From Flavobacterium amnicola (GTDB lineage Bacteria > Bacteroidota > Bacteroidia > Flavobacteriales > Flavobacteriaceae), in assembly GCF_004122165.1 (NCBI RefSeq), contig NZ_SBKO01000003.1, positions 162,965 to 226,964 on the forward strand: DNA of 64,000 nt, read 5' to 3'. The translations under genes were made by a program, and so were the position numbers. The notes beneath the pieces were generated by a model, which searched no databases, was not told the origin of the DNA, and saw nothing but the letters and a program-made list of their open reading frames with translations. This document shows positions 43,840 to 52,628 of this stretch, piece by piece; within the stretch, counting starts at the first letter, position 1; each line of letters begins with the position of its first letter.

Positions 43840-46131
43840 TTATCTTTTAAGTGAAAAATGCCTTTTTACCGATTTTCCGTTAAAAAATGTTAAAACAAAC
43901 CAATAATCATCTGCTGGAAGGTTTTGGTTTAAATATTTACCATCCCATCCGGTTGAACTTGAGTTTATCTGTGTCAGGAGTTTTCCGAATCTGTTAAAGA
44001 TTGTGATATTTGATTTTTCTCGCTTATCTAAATTGTTAATGTTCCACAAATCATTAATTCCATCATTATTAGGAGTGAAAAAATGAGGATAATCTAAAAT
44101 ATACACTACTTTAAAAGGTGTTGGCAAACAACCATTTTTATCTCGAACACTTATCGTGTACTCTCCAGCGCTTAAGTTGCTAAAAAATGGACTGTCTTGA
44201 TAGTTTTGACTGTCTATTGAAAATTCATAATTACCCCCATTATCTTGATAGGTTATTAAGATGGAGTTAGTATTCGAAAACTCGTTGATTTCCGCGTTTA
44301 TATTGCTAGCAGGTCCCGAACCAATTATCGTAAATTTTTTTGACCCCTTGCAACCGTTACTATCGGTCATTTCAACGGTATAGATGCTTGGATTGGAAAT
44401 GGTTGTTTCAAAGGTTTCCGTTCCAGTTTCATTAGACCAATCATACTGTGAATAACTCGGATTTACACTAAGTACCATAGTTTGACCGCTACATAAAAAA
44501 TGGGTTTCTTCTGTAAGATCATTTAAATCAATATGATTGATTATTAAGGTTACTGCTACAATACCGTTGCAATTTAAACCATTGGATAATCGAGCATAAA
44601 TAGTTTCGGAATCTATAATTGAATTTGTAAAATTTGAAGATAGTGGACTAGTTTGTGTGATTGCATTTGGGGCCGAACTATAATACGAAACGGTAGTAGT
44701 TCCAGGAAATGTTGCAATTAGTGTTGTGTCGACTTCGATCGGTAAATTAAAGGCGGTAAATCCGTCAATTTTTGTATCGGTATCGCATTTAGATATAGTT
44801 GCAGTTTGAAATACTGTACTTGAGATGTTTAAAGTTATAGTAGCCGTACTTTTACAATGGAATTTATTTTCAACTTCCACATAAATAGTATTGTTTCCGC
44901 TGTTATAATTTGAAGGATTTGTAATTACAGTACCACCAAGTGTTTCGTAAAAAGTAACCGTTTCTATCGTTGTATCATTATTTTTAATTACCGTTTCTAG
45001 TTCCGATAAATTAAAAATGGTTTGACCATCGGTATCGATGTCGCATTGGGATAAATTTTGGTTGCTTACTATTGGTAACGCTACAAATTGAATGCTGACT
45101 TTTCCTTTAGAAATACAACTTCCATTGATTTCAACTTCTACCGAATATTCTACTTCGTTTGGATTGGTATTGTCGGTTACAGTATAGGTTGGAGTTGTAA
45201 TTCCAGTATCGACTCCGTCTTTAAACCATTTATAAGTATTGGTTCCGGGTTGTTGTGCGTTCAAAATCACATTCTCTCCCGAGCAATACGGATTATCAAG
45301 GGCAACGGTTCTATTATTTCCTAAAAAAGTTTCACTTTGAAAAGTACCACCTCCCAAAAAAATACCTGAATCGTATAAATTGTTCCCTTGATCGGCAATC
45401 ACAAGTTTGATATGATATTGTTGTCCAATAATAACATCCGATTGTGCCTTTAAAATTTTAGTCTGTCCATTATAGGCCGTGGCATATTCACTAGGATTGA
45501 AAGCATCAAAATACATCTCATTGGCTGGAGGACAAACGGTGCCGCTTCCTCTAATAGTATTGACTGATACTGGAGTTGATGTGCCTGGAACTAAAGCAAT
45601 ATTAGTATACGTGGCACTTCCAATGGGTTTCAATAAAAAAGCAAATCCATCGGTATAACCACATTGATTTGCGGAAGGATTGGTAAGGTATTGTTCGGAT
45701 GCGAAAATATAATCAAAACTTATTTTTGAAGTTAATGGAATAAAATCAAACTCCAAAATGGTCGCATTTATAGAATTGGAAATCCCCAGTGCAGCTTCTA
45801 AATCGACATCTCCAGCCCATGAGGTTGAGCCATCACTTAAAATCGAACCAGAATTTGGACCTATTGCTGAAACTGCTGCACCTGTACTTAATAAAATTCC
45901 GTCTTGAAAAGGGAAACTGCTGGTTCCTCTTTGGAAAAAACCATAACTAAGATTACCAGAAATATTTTCTCCATTTACACTAAAGTTAGAGACTTGAGCA
46001 CACCCCGAAGCAGCGAAAACATTTTCAATTAATTGTTGTGCAGTATAAGTATCGTCGACTTGTATGTACTGAGAAAAAAAACATTGACTTTTAAGAATCA
46101 AAAAAAATATAAAAAAAGATATTTTTTTCAT
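43840..46131 (-). CDS. T9SS type B secreted protein with choice-of-anchor L domain
   Basis: A 763-residue protein with a signal peptide (about 1-20). Residues about 25-270 match the choice-of-anchor L type (QLIENVFAASGCAQVSNFS, ISFDYIFASEQYL, GYTDGFAFLLKP, IKLVIADQGNNLYDSGIFL). Ig-like and CD-containing modules follow, two of them starting SQCDIDTDG and SKCDTDTKIDG like those in the neighbouring larger protein. The C-terminus is the type B sorting domain (HFFTPNNDGINDLWNINN, ending HFSLKR). Surface attachment or adhesion is likely. It lies just before the larger T9SS gene and 17 bases after the helicase gene. Confidence 0.88.
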   Translation of the reverse strand: MKKISFFIFFLILKSQCFFSQYIQVDDTYTAQQLIENVFAASGCAQVSNFSVNGENISGNLSYGFFQRGTSSFPFQDGILLSTGAAVSAIGPNSGSILSDGSTSWAGDVDLEAALGISNSINATILEFDFIPLTSKISFDYIFASEQYLTNPSANQCGYTDGFAFLLKPIGSATYTNIALVPGTSTPVSVNTIRGSGTVCPPANEMYFDAFNPSEYATAYNGQTKILKAQSDVIIGQQYHIKLVIADQGNNLYDSGIFLGGGTFQSETFLGNNRTVALDNPYCSGENVILNAQQPGTNTYKWFKDGVDTGITTPTYTVTDNTNPNEVEYSVEVEINGSCISKGKVSIQFVALPIVSNQNLSQCDIDTDGQTIFNLSELETVIKNNDTTIETVTFYETLGGTVITNPSNYNSGNNTIYVEVENKFHCKSTATITLNISSTVFQTATISKCDTDTKIDGFTAFNLPIEVDTTLIATFPGTTTVSYYSSAPNAITQTSPLSSNFTNSIIDSETIYARLSNGLNCNGIVAVTLIINHIDLNDLTEETHFLCSGQTMVLSVNPSYSQYDWSNETGTETFETTISNPSIYTVEMTDSNGCKGSKKFTIIGSGPASNINAEINEFSNTNSILITYQDNGGNYEFSIDSQNYQDSPFFSNLSAGEYTISVRDKNGCLPTPFKVVYILDYPHFFTPNNDGINDLWNINNLDKREKSNITIFNRFGKLLTQINSSSTGWDGKYLNQNLPADDYWFVLTFFNGKSVKRHFSLKR

Positions 46132-46148
46132 TTGGGACAGTGTTGTAT

Positions 46149-47495
46149 TTATTTCTTCTTTTTCTTTGCGGCTCTCGCCTTCAAGATATTTCGATTGACA
46201 GAAGTTCCTGTTTTTTTCTTCGTTTTTGAAGGACCTCCTAAGTTAACTTTTTTATTCTTTTCTGCTTTTTCGTGAATATTTCCTTGTCCTTCTAATTTGA
46301 CCTTTTTCATCAAAAATTTAACCTTTTGTTTTTCTTTTTCAGGGCCAATTAATTGGGTTGAGATTTCAATTTCAGCGGGTAATGCTAAAACAGGAATTTC
46401 AAGATTCATCAATAATTCAGCTTCCACTTTAATGTCTTCTTCTCTTGGTGCAATAAAACTGATAGCAGTTCCAGATGCATCGGCACGACCAGTACGACCA
46501 ATACGGTGTATGTATTGTTCCGGTATTTCCGCCATTTCGAAATTGATAACGTGAGTGATATTTGAAATATCCAATCCACGTGCCATAACATCGGAAGTAA
46601 TTAATCCACGTAGTTCACCTTCTTGAAAACTCGCCATTGTTTGCAAACGGTAATTTTGTGATTTATTTGAGTGTATTACCCCAAATTGTTCCGGAAATTC
46701 GGCATCAATTCGTTCGTGAAGCATGTCTGCAATTTTTTTGTTGTTCACAAAAACCAAAATTCGACTTAACGACTCATCGGTATTTAATAAATGCTTTAAT
46801 AGATTGATTTTTGTATTGAAATTGGGAACATGATACGAAAGTTGTTCGATTTTTTCTAACGGTGTTCCCGATGGCGCCAAAGTAACTTCTTCCGGAAAAT
46901 CGAAATAATCATTTAAAATTTCATCCACTTCATCGGTCATTGTAGCCGAAAACAAAATATTTTGACGTTTGTTTTTTAACATAGCCAAAATTGATGTCAA
47001 TTGTGGACGAAAACCTAAGTTCAACATCTCATCAAACTCGTCAATTACTAATTTGTTTATTTCTTGAAGCCCTAATTCGCCATCAAGCGCCAAATCCATA
47101 ATACGTCCTGGCGTTCCCACAATAATATCAATTCCTTGATTTACTTGTTTTTTTTGTGTGTTGATATTGACACCTCCATAAATTCCTAGTGTACGAACCG
47201 ACATATAAGTTGTCAGTTTTTCTACTTCTTCTACCACCTGAACCACTAATTCACGGGTAGGCACTAAAATCATAATTCTAGGGTTGTAGGTGTCAACGAA
47301 TTTGTATTGCTTTAATAATGGCAATAAATAGGCAAATGTTTTTCCTGTTCCAGTTTGAGCAATTCCCATCATATCACGTCCCGACATAATTACAGAAAAC
47401 GATTTTTCCTGGATAGGAGTAGGTGTGGTAAACTGTAAATCGTCTAACGCTTTTTGGAGTGATTTGGTTAAATTAAACTGCTCAAATGATGCCAT
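46149..47495 (-). CDS. DEAD-box ATP-dependent RNA helicase
   Basis: A 448-residue helicase. Visible motifs: Q motif FTTPTPIQEKSF, I AQTGTGKT, Ia PTRELV, Ib TPGRI, II as DEFDE instead of DEAD, III SAT, V TSDVMARGLD and VI HRIGRTGR. A basic Lys-rich C-terminal tail (about 395-448) probably contacts RNA. The protein begins at the ATG at 47495; the frame is open to 47516 but runs into a promoter box. The DEFD variant is known in some family members. It is close to the following T9SS gene on the same strand. Confidence 0.93.
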   Translation of the reverse strand: MASFEQFNLTKSLQKALDDLQFTTPTPIQEKSFSVIMSGRDMMGIAQTGTGKTFAYLLPLLKQYKFVDTYNPRIMILVPTRELVVQVVEEVEKLTTYMSVRTLGIYGGVNINTQKKQVNQGIDIIVGTPGRIMDLALDGELGLQEINKLVIDEFDEMLNLGFRPQLTSILAMLKNKRQNILFSATMTDEVDEILNDYFDFPEEVTLAPSGTPLEKIEQLSYHVPNFNTKINLLKHLLNTDESLSRILVFVNNKKIADMLHERIDAEFPEQFGVIHSNKSQNYRLQTMASFQEGELRGLITSDVMARGLDISNITHVINFEMAEIPEQYIHRIGRTGRADASGTAISFIAPREEDIKVEAELLMNLEIPVLALPAEIEISTQLIGPEKEKQKVKFLMKKVKLEGQGNIHEKAEKNKKVNLGGPSKTKKKTGTSVNRNILKARAAKKKKK

Positions 47496-47513
47496 TTTGT
47501 ATACTATTTTTTG

Positions 47514-47545
47514 CAAAGGTATCGTTTAAAGTTAATATTTATCAA
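47514..47545 (-). promoter_or_regulatory. Predicted promoter of the DEAD-box helicase gene
   Basis: Reverse strand: TTG at 47545-47543, 21-base spacer, TACCTTTG at 47521-47514. The box overlaps the extended reading frame, supporting the start at 47495. Confidence 0.55.
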
Positions 47546-47625
47546 TAAAAGGAGTTACTACGTAGAAAAAAATAGCTTTTTTGAAAAAAATAAACTAAAT
47601 TGTACTAAATAATATTGAAGTATAA

Positions 47626-50600
47626 ATGCCTGGATTAGATACTATTTCATTACACTTCTCCATCAATCAGTTTGAAATCCTTTTAAATCTGTACAAATCT
47701 TCTTTTTCCAGTTTTAACTCTTTAAATAATTTACAAGAACAAATTACAAAATCTATTGCTCAAGGATTGGGAATTTCAAGAGCTAGTATTTGGGAATTTG
47801 ATGGTGATCTTTTGAAATGTAATAAATTGTACGATGCAGAAAATGCCGTTTTTATTGAACAACAAGCTCTAAAAAAGGAAGATTTTCCAGTATATTTTGA
47901 GGCACTACAAAAAGGGATAGCAATTGTTGCAGCAAATGCACCAAAAAATGAATGGACTAGCAATTTGGATGCTATTTATTTAAAACCCCTTAATATTGAA
48001 AGCATGCTAGATATCCCTATTCGTGAAAACGGAAAGCTGGTAGGGATTTTGTGTTGTGAACAAACAGAAGAGGTGAAGAATTGGACAGAAACCGACATTT
48101 CGTTTGCTCGATCAGTAGCGGATATTTTGACTCTTTTTACGGAAGAATTTAAACGAAAACAAGCCGAACAATCGTTGTTGGAAAATCAGGATCGCTTTAA
48201 ATTTATTTCCGAAAATATTTCCGATGGTATTTATATTATTGAAAATGAGCAACTGGTTTTTGCTTCCAAAACCTATTTGGAAATGATTGGAATGACCGAT
48301 CAAGAAAAGCATCTTTCCCACAAAAATGATATGTTCCAGCTTACACATGCTGAAGATAAAGAAAGAGTAATCAAGACAATATATGACGCTGCGGCCGCTA
48401 AATTACCATCCATAAAATATACTTTTCGTTGTTATAAGAAAAACGGTGATTATATGTGGCGTGAAGACATCATGAATATTCATTATGATATTACTGGCCA
48501 TGCCTTTAGAGCCGTAACGATTGCTCGGGATATCACAGAAGAAAAGAACCAAGAACTCGAGTTAATTAAGAAGAAAAATATTTCTGACCTTCAAAATAAA
48601 TTACTCTTAAGTCTGTATTCGATACATGGTGAAACTACTTTAAAGGAAAAAATTAAAAAAATTACTTTTTTAGCAACTGAAGGTTTGACTTTAGACAGAG
48701 CAAGTTATTGGGTAGTAAAAAAAGATCGTTTGGTTTGTAAAGATCTTTTCGATAAAAAAGAAAACAGTCATTCTAAAATTCTTAGTCTCGATTCTAGAGA
48801 GCTACCTAAGTACATGGAAGCCATAAATAATCAAACGGCAATTGTTGCCGACGATGTTTACAATAATGACAGTACCATTGAGCTCATCGATAATTATCTA
48901 AAACCTTTGGGAATAACGGATATGTTAGATGTTCCTATTCGGGTGAGTGGTAAATTTCATGGAATGCTTTGTTGCGAACACCGAGATGATCCTAGGGTTT
49001 GGACAGAAAACGATATTTCCTTTGCGAGAGCTTTGGCTGATTATTTAAGTCAGGCAATTGAAGAAGAAAAACGTAAAAAAGCGGAATTAAAGCTAAGTGA
49101 AAATCAAAAGAAGTTGGAATTTATTTCTGAAAATACTTCTGATGGAATTATGATTATCGAAAACAGTAAAATCACTTATGTTTCTCCTGCTTACTCCAAG
49201 CTTTCGGGATATAGTTTTGAATTTCTTCAAAATTTATCCTTGGATGAAATATTTACGTTCATACATCCGGATGATGTAGAAGAGATGAAGTCTTTTATTT
49301 ATAATAATTTGGAAAATAAAGTTTCTAAATTCAATTATGAATACCGACTTTTAGGAACGGATGGAAAGTATTCCTGGCGAGAAGATTCGGCAAGTGTCGT
49401 TTATAAAGAAAATAGTGATGAATATTCTGTTTATATCGTTATCTCCAGAGATATTCAAGACCGTAAAGAAACCGAACTTAAATTAAAAGAAAGTGAACAT
49501 CAGTTGCGACTGATTTTTGAAAATTCTACAGATGGTTTTGTTGTCATTGAAAATCAAATACTCAAATACATTTCACCTTCTTATCAATCCTTTTTAGGTT
49601 TTGAAAATGATGAATTGAATGAATTTACAGTTAACAGTATTTTCGATTTAATGCATCCTGATGACTACGAAAGAGTCAGAAATTTTGTTTACCAAAATAT
49701 AAGTGAGAAAAAGAAGACCTTTACTTGTGAATTCAGAATTCGAAGTAAAAACGGAGAATATTATTGGCGGGAAGATTTAGCAAATATAATTTATGACGAG
49801 GAAGGGAATTATTCGAAATACATTATTACCTCAAGAGATATTCATGAACGTAAAAATATTGAAAGTCAACTTGTCGAAAGTGAACAGCAACTTCGATTAA
49901 TTACCGAGAATACTTCCGATGGGGTAGCGGTAATCGAAGAAGGAAGATTAACTTATGTTTCTCCATCTTATTGCCTTTTATTGGGCTATAATAAAAACGA
50001 GTACTTACAATTTTCGATGCAGGACATTTTCGATAAAATTCATCCAGAAGATGTAGATAGGGTTAGAACCTTAATTTATACTTCGCTCGAGCAACGTGTT
50101 AGAGAAATTAAATATGAACAACGATTTATGGGCGCTGATGGGGTGTACCATTGGCGAGAAGATTCGGCCAATATCATTTATGATGAAAATGGCAAGTACA
50201 CCAAATATATTGTAGTTACTCGAGATATTTCGGAACGAAAAGAAACGGAAAAAGAAAAAAACAGACTGTATAAGATTACTGAAAATCAAAATGAGAAGCT
50301 AATTAACTTTACTCATATTGTTTCGCATGATATTCGTTCGCATACGAGTAATTTGTCTATGATTCTAGATTTGTACGAAGAAACGGACGATAGAAACGAG
50401 CAAAGTGAATATTTTAATATGCTAAAACAAAGTACAAACAAACTATCGGAAACAATTTTTTACCTGAATGAAACGGTTGCTATTCAAAGCGGAATAAAAA
50501 ATGAAAAAACGTCGTTAAATCTTAAAAAAGAAATCGAAAAAGCATTAACAGGAATTAATGCCATTGTGTTGACGAATAATGCAAGCATTACAATTGATGT

Positions 50601-50952
50601 CGATTCGGATATTGAGATTTTTGCTACGCAATCGTATTTGGAAAGCATTATTTTTAATTTACTTACCAATGCAATCAAATACAGGTCGCCCGAAAGAAAT
50701 CCGGAAATTAAAATCACTGCCGCCAAAATTGAGGATGAAGTGAAATTTTCGATTACCGATAACGGAATAGGAATTGATTTGAAAAAAAATAAAGATAAAA
50801 TTTTCGGAATGTATAAAACCTTTCATGGAAACACCGATGCTGTAGGATTGGGGTTATTTATGATCAAAAACCATCTGGAATCTATGGGTGGAAGAATTGA
50901 AGTAGAAAGTCAAGTAAATGTAGGAACCACTTTTAATTTATATTTTATATGA
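47626..50952 (+). CDS. Multi-GAF/PAS sensor histidine kinase, cytoplasmic
   Basis: An 1108-residue kinase with no membrane helix. Order: GAF 1 (about 10-175), PAS 1 (about 183-305), GAF 2 (about 318-485), PAS 2 (about 489-612), PAS 3 (about 615-738), PAS 4 (about 741-865), then the kinase. The phospho-acceptor is His901 in VSHDIRSHTSN, followed by NLLTNAIKYRSPER, ITDNGIGI and AVGLGLFMIKNH. The GAF-PAS block is duplicated, and PAS 2-4 repeat an about 127-residue unit with WRED and TRDI/SRDI ends. It should sense small molecules, redox or light-like cues in the cytosol; the ligand is unknown. The next gene, a receiver, overlaps by ATGA. Confidence 0.92.
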   Translation: MPGLDTISLHFSINQFEILLNLYKSSFSSFNSLNNLQEQITKSIAQGLGISRASIWEFDGDLLKCNKLYDAENAVFIEQQALKKEDFPVYFEALQKGIAIVAANAPKNEWTSNLDAIYLKPLNIESMLDIPIRENGKLVGILCCEQTEEVKNWTETDISFARSVADILTLFTEEFKRKQAEQSLLENQDRFKFISENISDGIYIIENEQLVFASKTYLEMIGMTDQEKHLSHKNDMFQLTHAEDKERVIKTIYDAAAAKLPSIKYTFRCYKKNGDYMWREDIMNIHYDITGHAFRAVTIARDITEEKNQELELIKKKNISDLQNKLLLSLYSIHGETTLKEKIKKITFLATEGLTLDRASYWVVKKDRLVCKDLFDKKENSHSKILSLDSRELPKYMEAINNQTAIVADDVYNNDSTIELIDNYLKPLGITDMLDVPIRVSGKFHGMLCCEHRDDPRVWTENDISFARALADYLSQAIEEEKRKKAELKLSENQKKLEFISENTSDGIMIIENSKITYVSPAYSKLSGYSFEFLQNLSLDEIFTFIHPDDVEEMKSFIYNNLENKVSKFNYEYRLLGTDGKYSWREDSASVVYKENSDEYSVYIVISRDIQDRKETELKLKESEHQLRLIFENSTDGFVVIENQILKYISPSYQSFLGFENDELNEFTVNSIFDLMHPDDYERVRNFVYQNISEKKKTFTCEFRIRSKNGEYYWREDLANIIYDEEGNYSKYIITSRDIHERKNIESQLVESEQQLRLITENTSDGVAVIEEGRLTYVSPSYCLLLGYNKNEYLQFSMQDIFDKIHPEDVDRVRTLIYTSLEQRVREIKYEQRFMGADGVYHWREDSANIIYDENGKYTKYIVVTRDISERKETEKEKNRLYKITENQNEKLINFTHIVSHDIRSHTSNLSMILDLYEETDDRNEQSEYFNMLKQSTNKLSETIFYLNETVAIQSGIKNEKTSLNLKKEIEKALTGINAIVLTNNASITIDVDSDIEIFATQSYLESIIFNLLTNAIKYRSPERNPEIKITAAKIEDEVKFSITDNGIGIDLKKNKDKIFGMYKTFHGNTDAVGLGLFMIKNHLESMGGRIEVESQVNVGTTFNLYFI

Positions 50953-51347
50953 CCACAGTAGAGATCAAAAAAACGTATATCATTGATGATGACTCTATTT
51001 TTGTTTTTGTGTTGAAAAAACTTTTAGAAAAACATCACAATTTTGGAAAAGTGGCCGATTTTAAAGATGGTCATCAGGCTTTAGAATTATTGTTTTCTAA
51101 AGATTCCGAATTGCCCTGTGTCATATTGTTGGATTTGAACATGCCGTTATTAGATGGTTGGCAATTTTTAGATCAACTAGAAAAAACCGAACTCAAAAAC
51201 CAACTCAACGTATTTATTATGTCTTCATCTATAGATGCCAATGATATTGAAAAATCAAAAGAATATTCTGTTGTAAAAGACTTTATTTCAAAACCTATTA
51301 ATCACGATAAACTCGATAGAATCATTGAGAGTTTGAGTTTGACTTAA
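50949..51347 (+). CDS. Single-domain response regulator
   Basis: A 132-residue stand-alone receiver domain. It has the acidic triad in YIIDDDSIF, phospho-acceptor Asp62 in ILLDLNMP, Ser/Thr of IMSSSID and the Lys of ISKPIN. No output domain is present, so it probably relays the signal to another protein. Its ATG overlaps the kinase stop (ATGA), so the kinase at 47.6 kb is the natural partner. Confidence 0.92.
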   Translation: MTTVEIKKTYIIDDDSIFVFVLKKLLEKHHNFGKVADFKDGHQALELLFSKDSELPCVILLDLNMPLLDGWQFLDQLEKTELKNQLNVFIMSSSIDANDIEKSKEYSVVKDFISKPINHDKLDRIIESLSLT

Positions 51348-51352
51348 ATAAA

Positions 51353-51383
51353 AAAAAACCATTCAATAACGAATGGTTTTTTT
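51353..51383. terminator. Bidirectional terminator between the response regulator and dnaN
   Basis: A 12-bp stem AAAAAACCATTC (51353-51364) with GAATGGTTTTTT (51371-51382), loop AATAAC. Confidence 0.88.
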
Positions 51384-51409
51384 AGAAATATTTGGTTTGG
51401 TAATATAGT

Positions 51410-52528
51410 TTAGTTGTTAAGCATTACGGGCATTACAAGCATCGTAACAGTTTCTCCTTCATCTAATCCATCCGCTGGAGTTAAAATTCCTGCTCTATTT
51501 GGCATAGACATTTCCAACTGAATCATGTCACTTTGTAAATTCGTCAACATTTCCATTAAGAAACGTGAGTTGAATCCAATTTGCATATCATCACCTTGGT
51601 AATCACAAGTCAAACGCTCTTCTGCTTTGTTCGAGTAATCAATATCTTCAGCAGAAATATTCAACTCAGCACCAGCAATTTTTAAACGAATTTGGTGTGT
51701 TGTTTTGTTAGAGAAAATAGCCACACGACGAACAGAACTTAAAAATTGTGTTCTATCTATTAATAATTTATTCGGATTTTCTTTCGGAATTACCGCTTCA
51801 TAATTTGGATATTTACCATCAATTAAACGACAAGTCAATATGTAATTATCGAAAGAGAACGTAGCATTCGCATCATTGTATTCAATGGTAACTTCAGCAT
51901 TTGAAGTCGCTAAGATTCCTTTTAAAATAGTTAAAGGTTTTCTTGGCATAATAAAATCGGCTACTTGCGATGCTTTTACATCTGTACGCGCATATTTTAC
52001 TAATTTGTGTGCATCAGTCGCTACAAAAATTAATCCTTCTGGAGAAAACTGAAAGAATACACCACTCATCACCGGACGTAAATCATCATTACCTGCAGCA
52101 AAAATAGTTTTGCTCACCGCTGTCGACAATACTTCAGCTGGAACAACCGTTTGTGAAGGTTCTTCTAAATTTACTGATTTCGGGAACTCGTCACCAGGAG
52201 CATATGCTAATGCATATTTACCCGATTGAGAACTAATTTCAATAGTATTGTTTTCTTCTACTGTAAAGGTTAAGGGTTGCTCAGGAAATGTTTTTAAAAT
52301 TTCTAATAATAGTTTTGCTGGAACAGCCACACTTCCTTCACTTTTCGAATCAATTTCTAATGTAGCCGACATTGTCGTTTCTAAATCAGAGGCAGAAACG
52401 ATTAATTGGTTTTGTTTTAATTCGAATAAAAAGTTATCTAAAATAGGCAAGGTGTTACTGCTATTAATAACACTTCCTAAGACTTGTAATTGTTTTAATA
52501 AATAAGAACTCGATACAATAAATTTCAT
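51410..52528 (-). CDS. dnaN: DNA polymerase III beta subunit (sliding clamp)
   Basis: The ring-shaped processivity clamp of the replicative polymerase. The 372 residues begin MKFIVSSSYLLKQLQVLGSV with the three-domain fold, including SDLETTMSA, VMSGVFFQ, LVFVATDAHKL (as LIFVATDAHKL) and the end MLVMPVML, where the family's C-terminal MPVR-like motif sits. It is a single gene here, not next to dnaA. Promoter box at 52582. Confidence 0.96.
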   Translation of the reverse strand: MKFIVSSSYLLKQLQVLGSVINSSNTLPILDNFLFELKQNQLIVSASDLETTMSATLEIDSKSEGSVAVPAKLLLEILKTFPEQPLTFTVEENNTIEISSQSGKYALAYAPGDEFPKSVNLEEPSQTVVPAEVLSTAVSKTIFAAGNDDLRPVMSGVFFQFSPEGLIFVATDAHKLVKYARTDVKASQVADFIMPRKPLTILKGILATSNAEVTIEYNDANATFSFDNYILTCRLIDGKYPNYEAVIPKENPNKLLIDRTQFLSSVRRVAIFSNKTTHQIRLKIAGAELNISAEDIDYSNKAEERLTCDYQGDDMQIGFNSRFLMEMLTNLQSDMIQLEMSMPNRAGILTPADGLDEGETVTMLVMPVMLNN

Positions 52529-52581
52529 TGCTTTGTATTTAAATGTATTTTCCTAAAAACTAGGATTTTTTTAATGTGTTA

Positions 52582-52589
52582 CAAATATA
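52582..52589 (-). promoter_or_regulatory. Predicted -7 element for dnaN
   Basis: Reverse strand TATATTTG (TAnnTTTG), 53 bases upstream of the dnaN ATG. No TTG at the ideal distance. Confidence 0.45.
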
Positions 52590-52628
52590 TCGTAAACTAT
52601 TAGTTTATGAAATATTTTTTATCAACAA

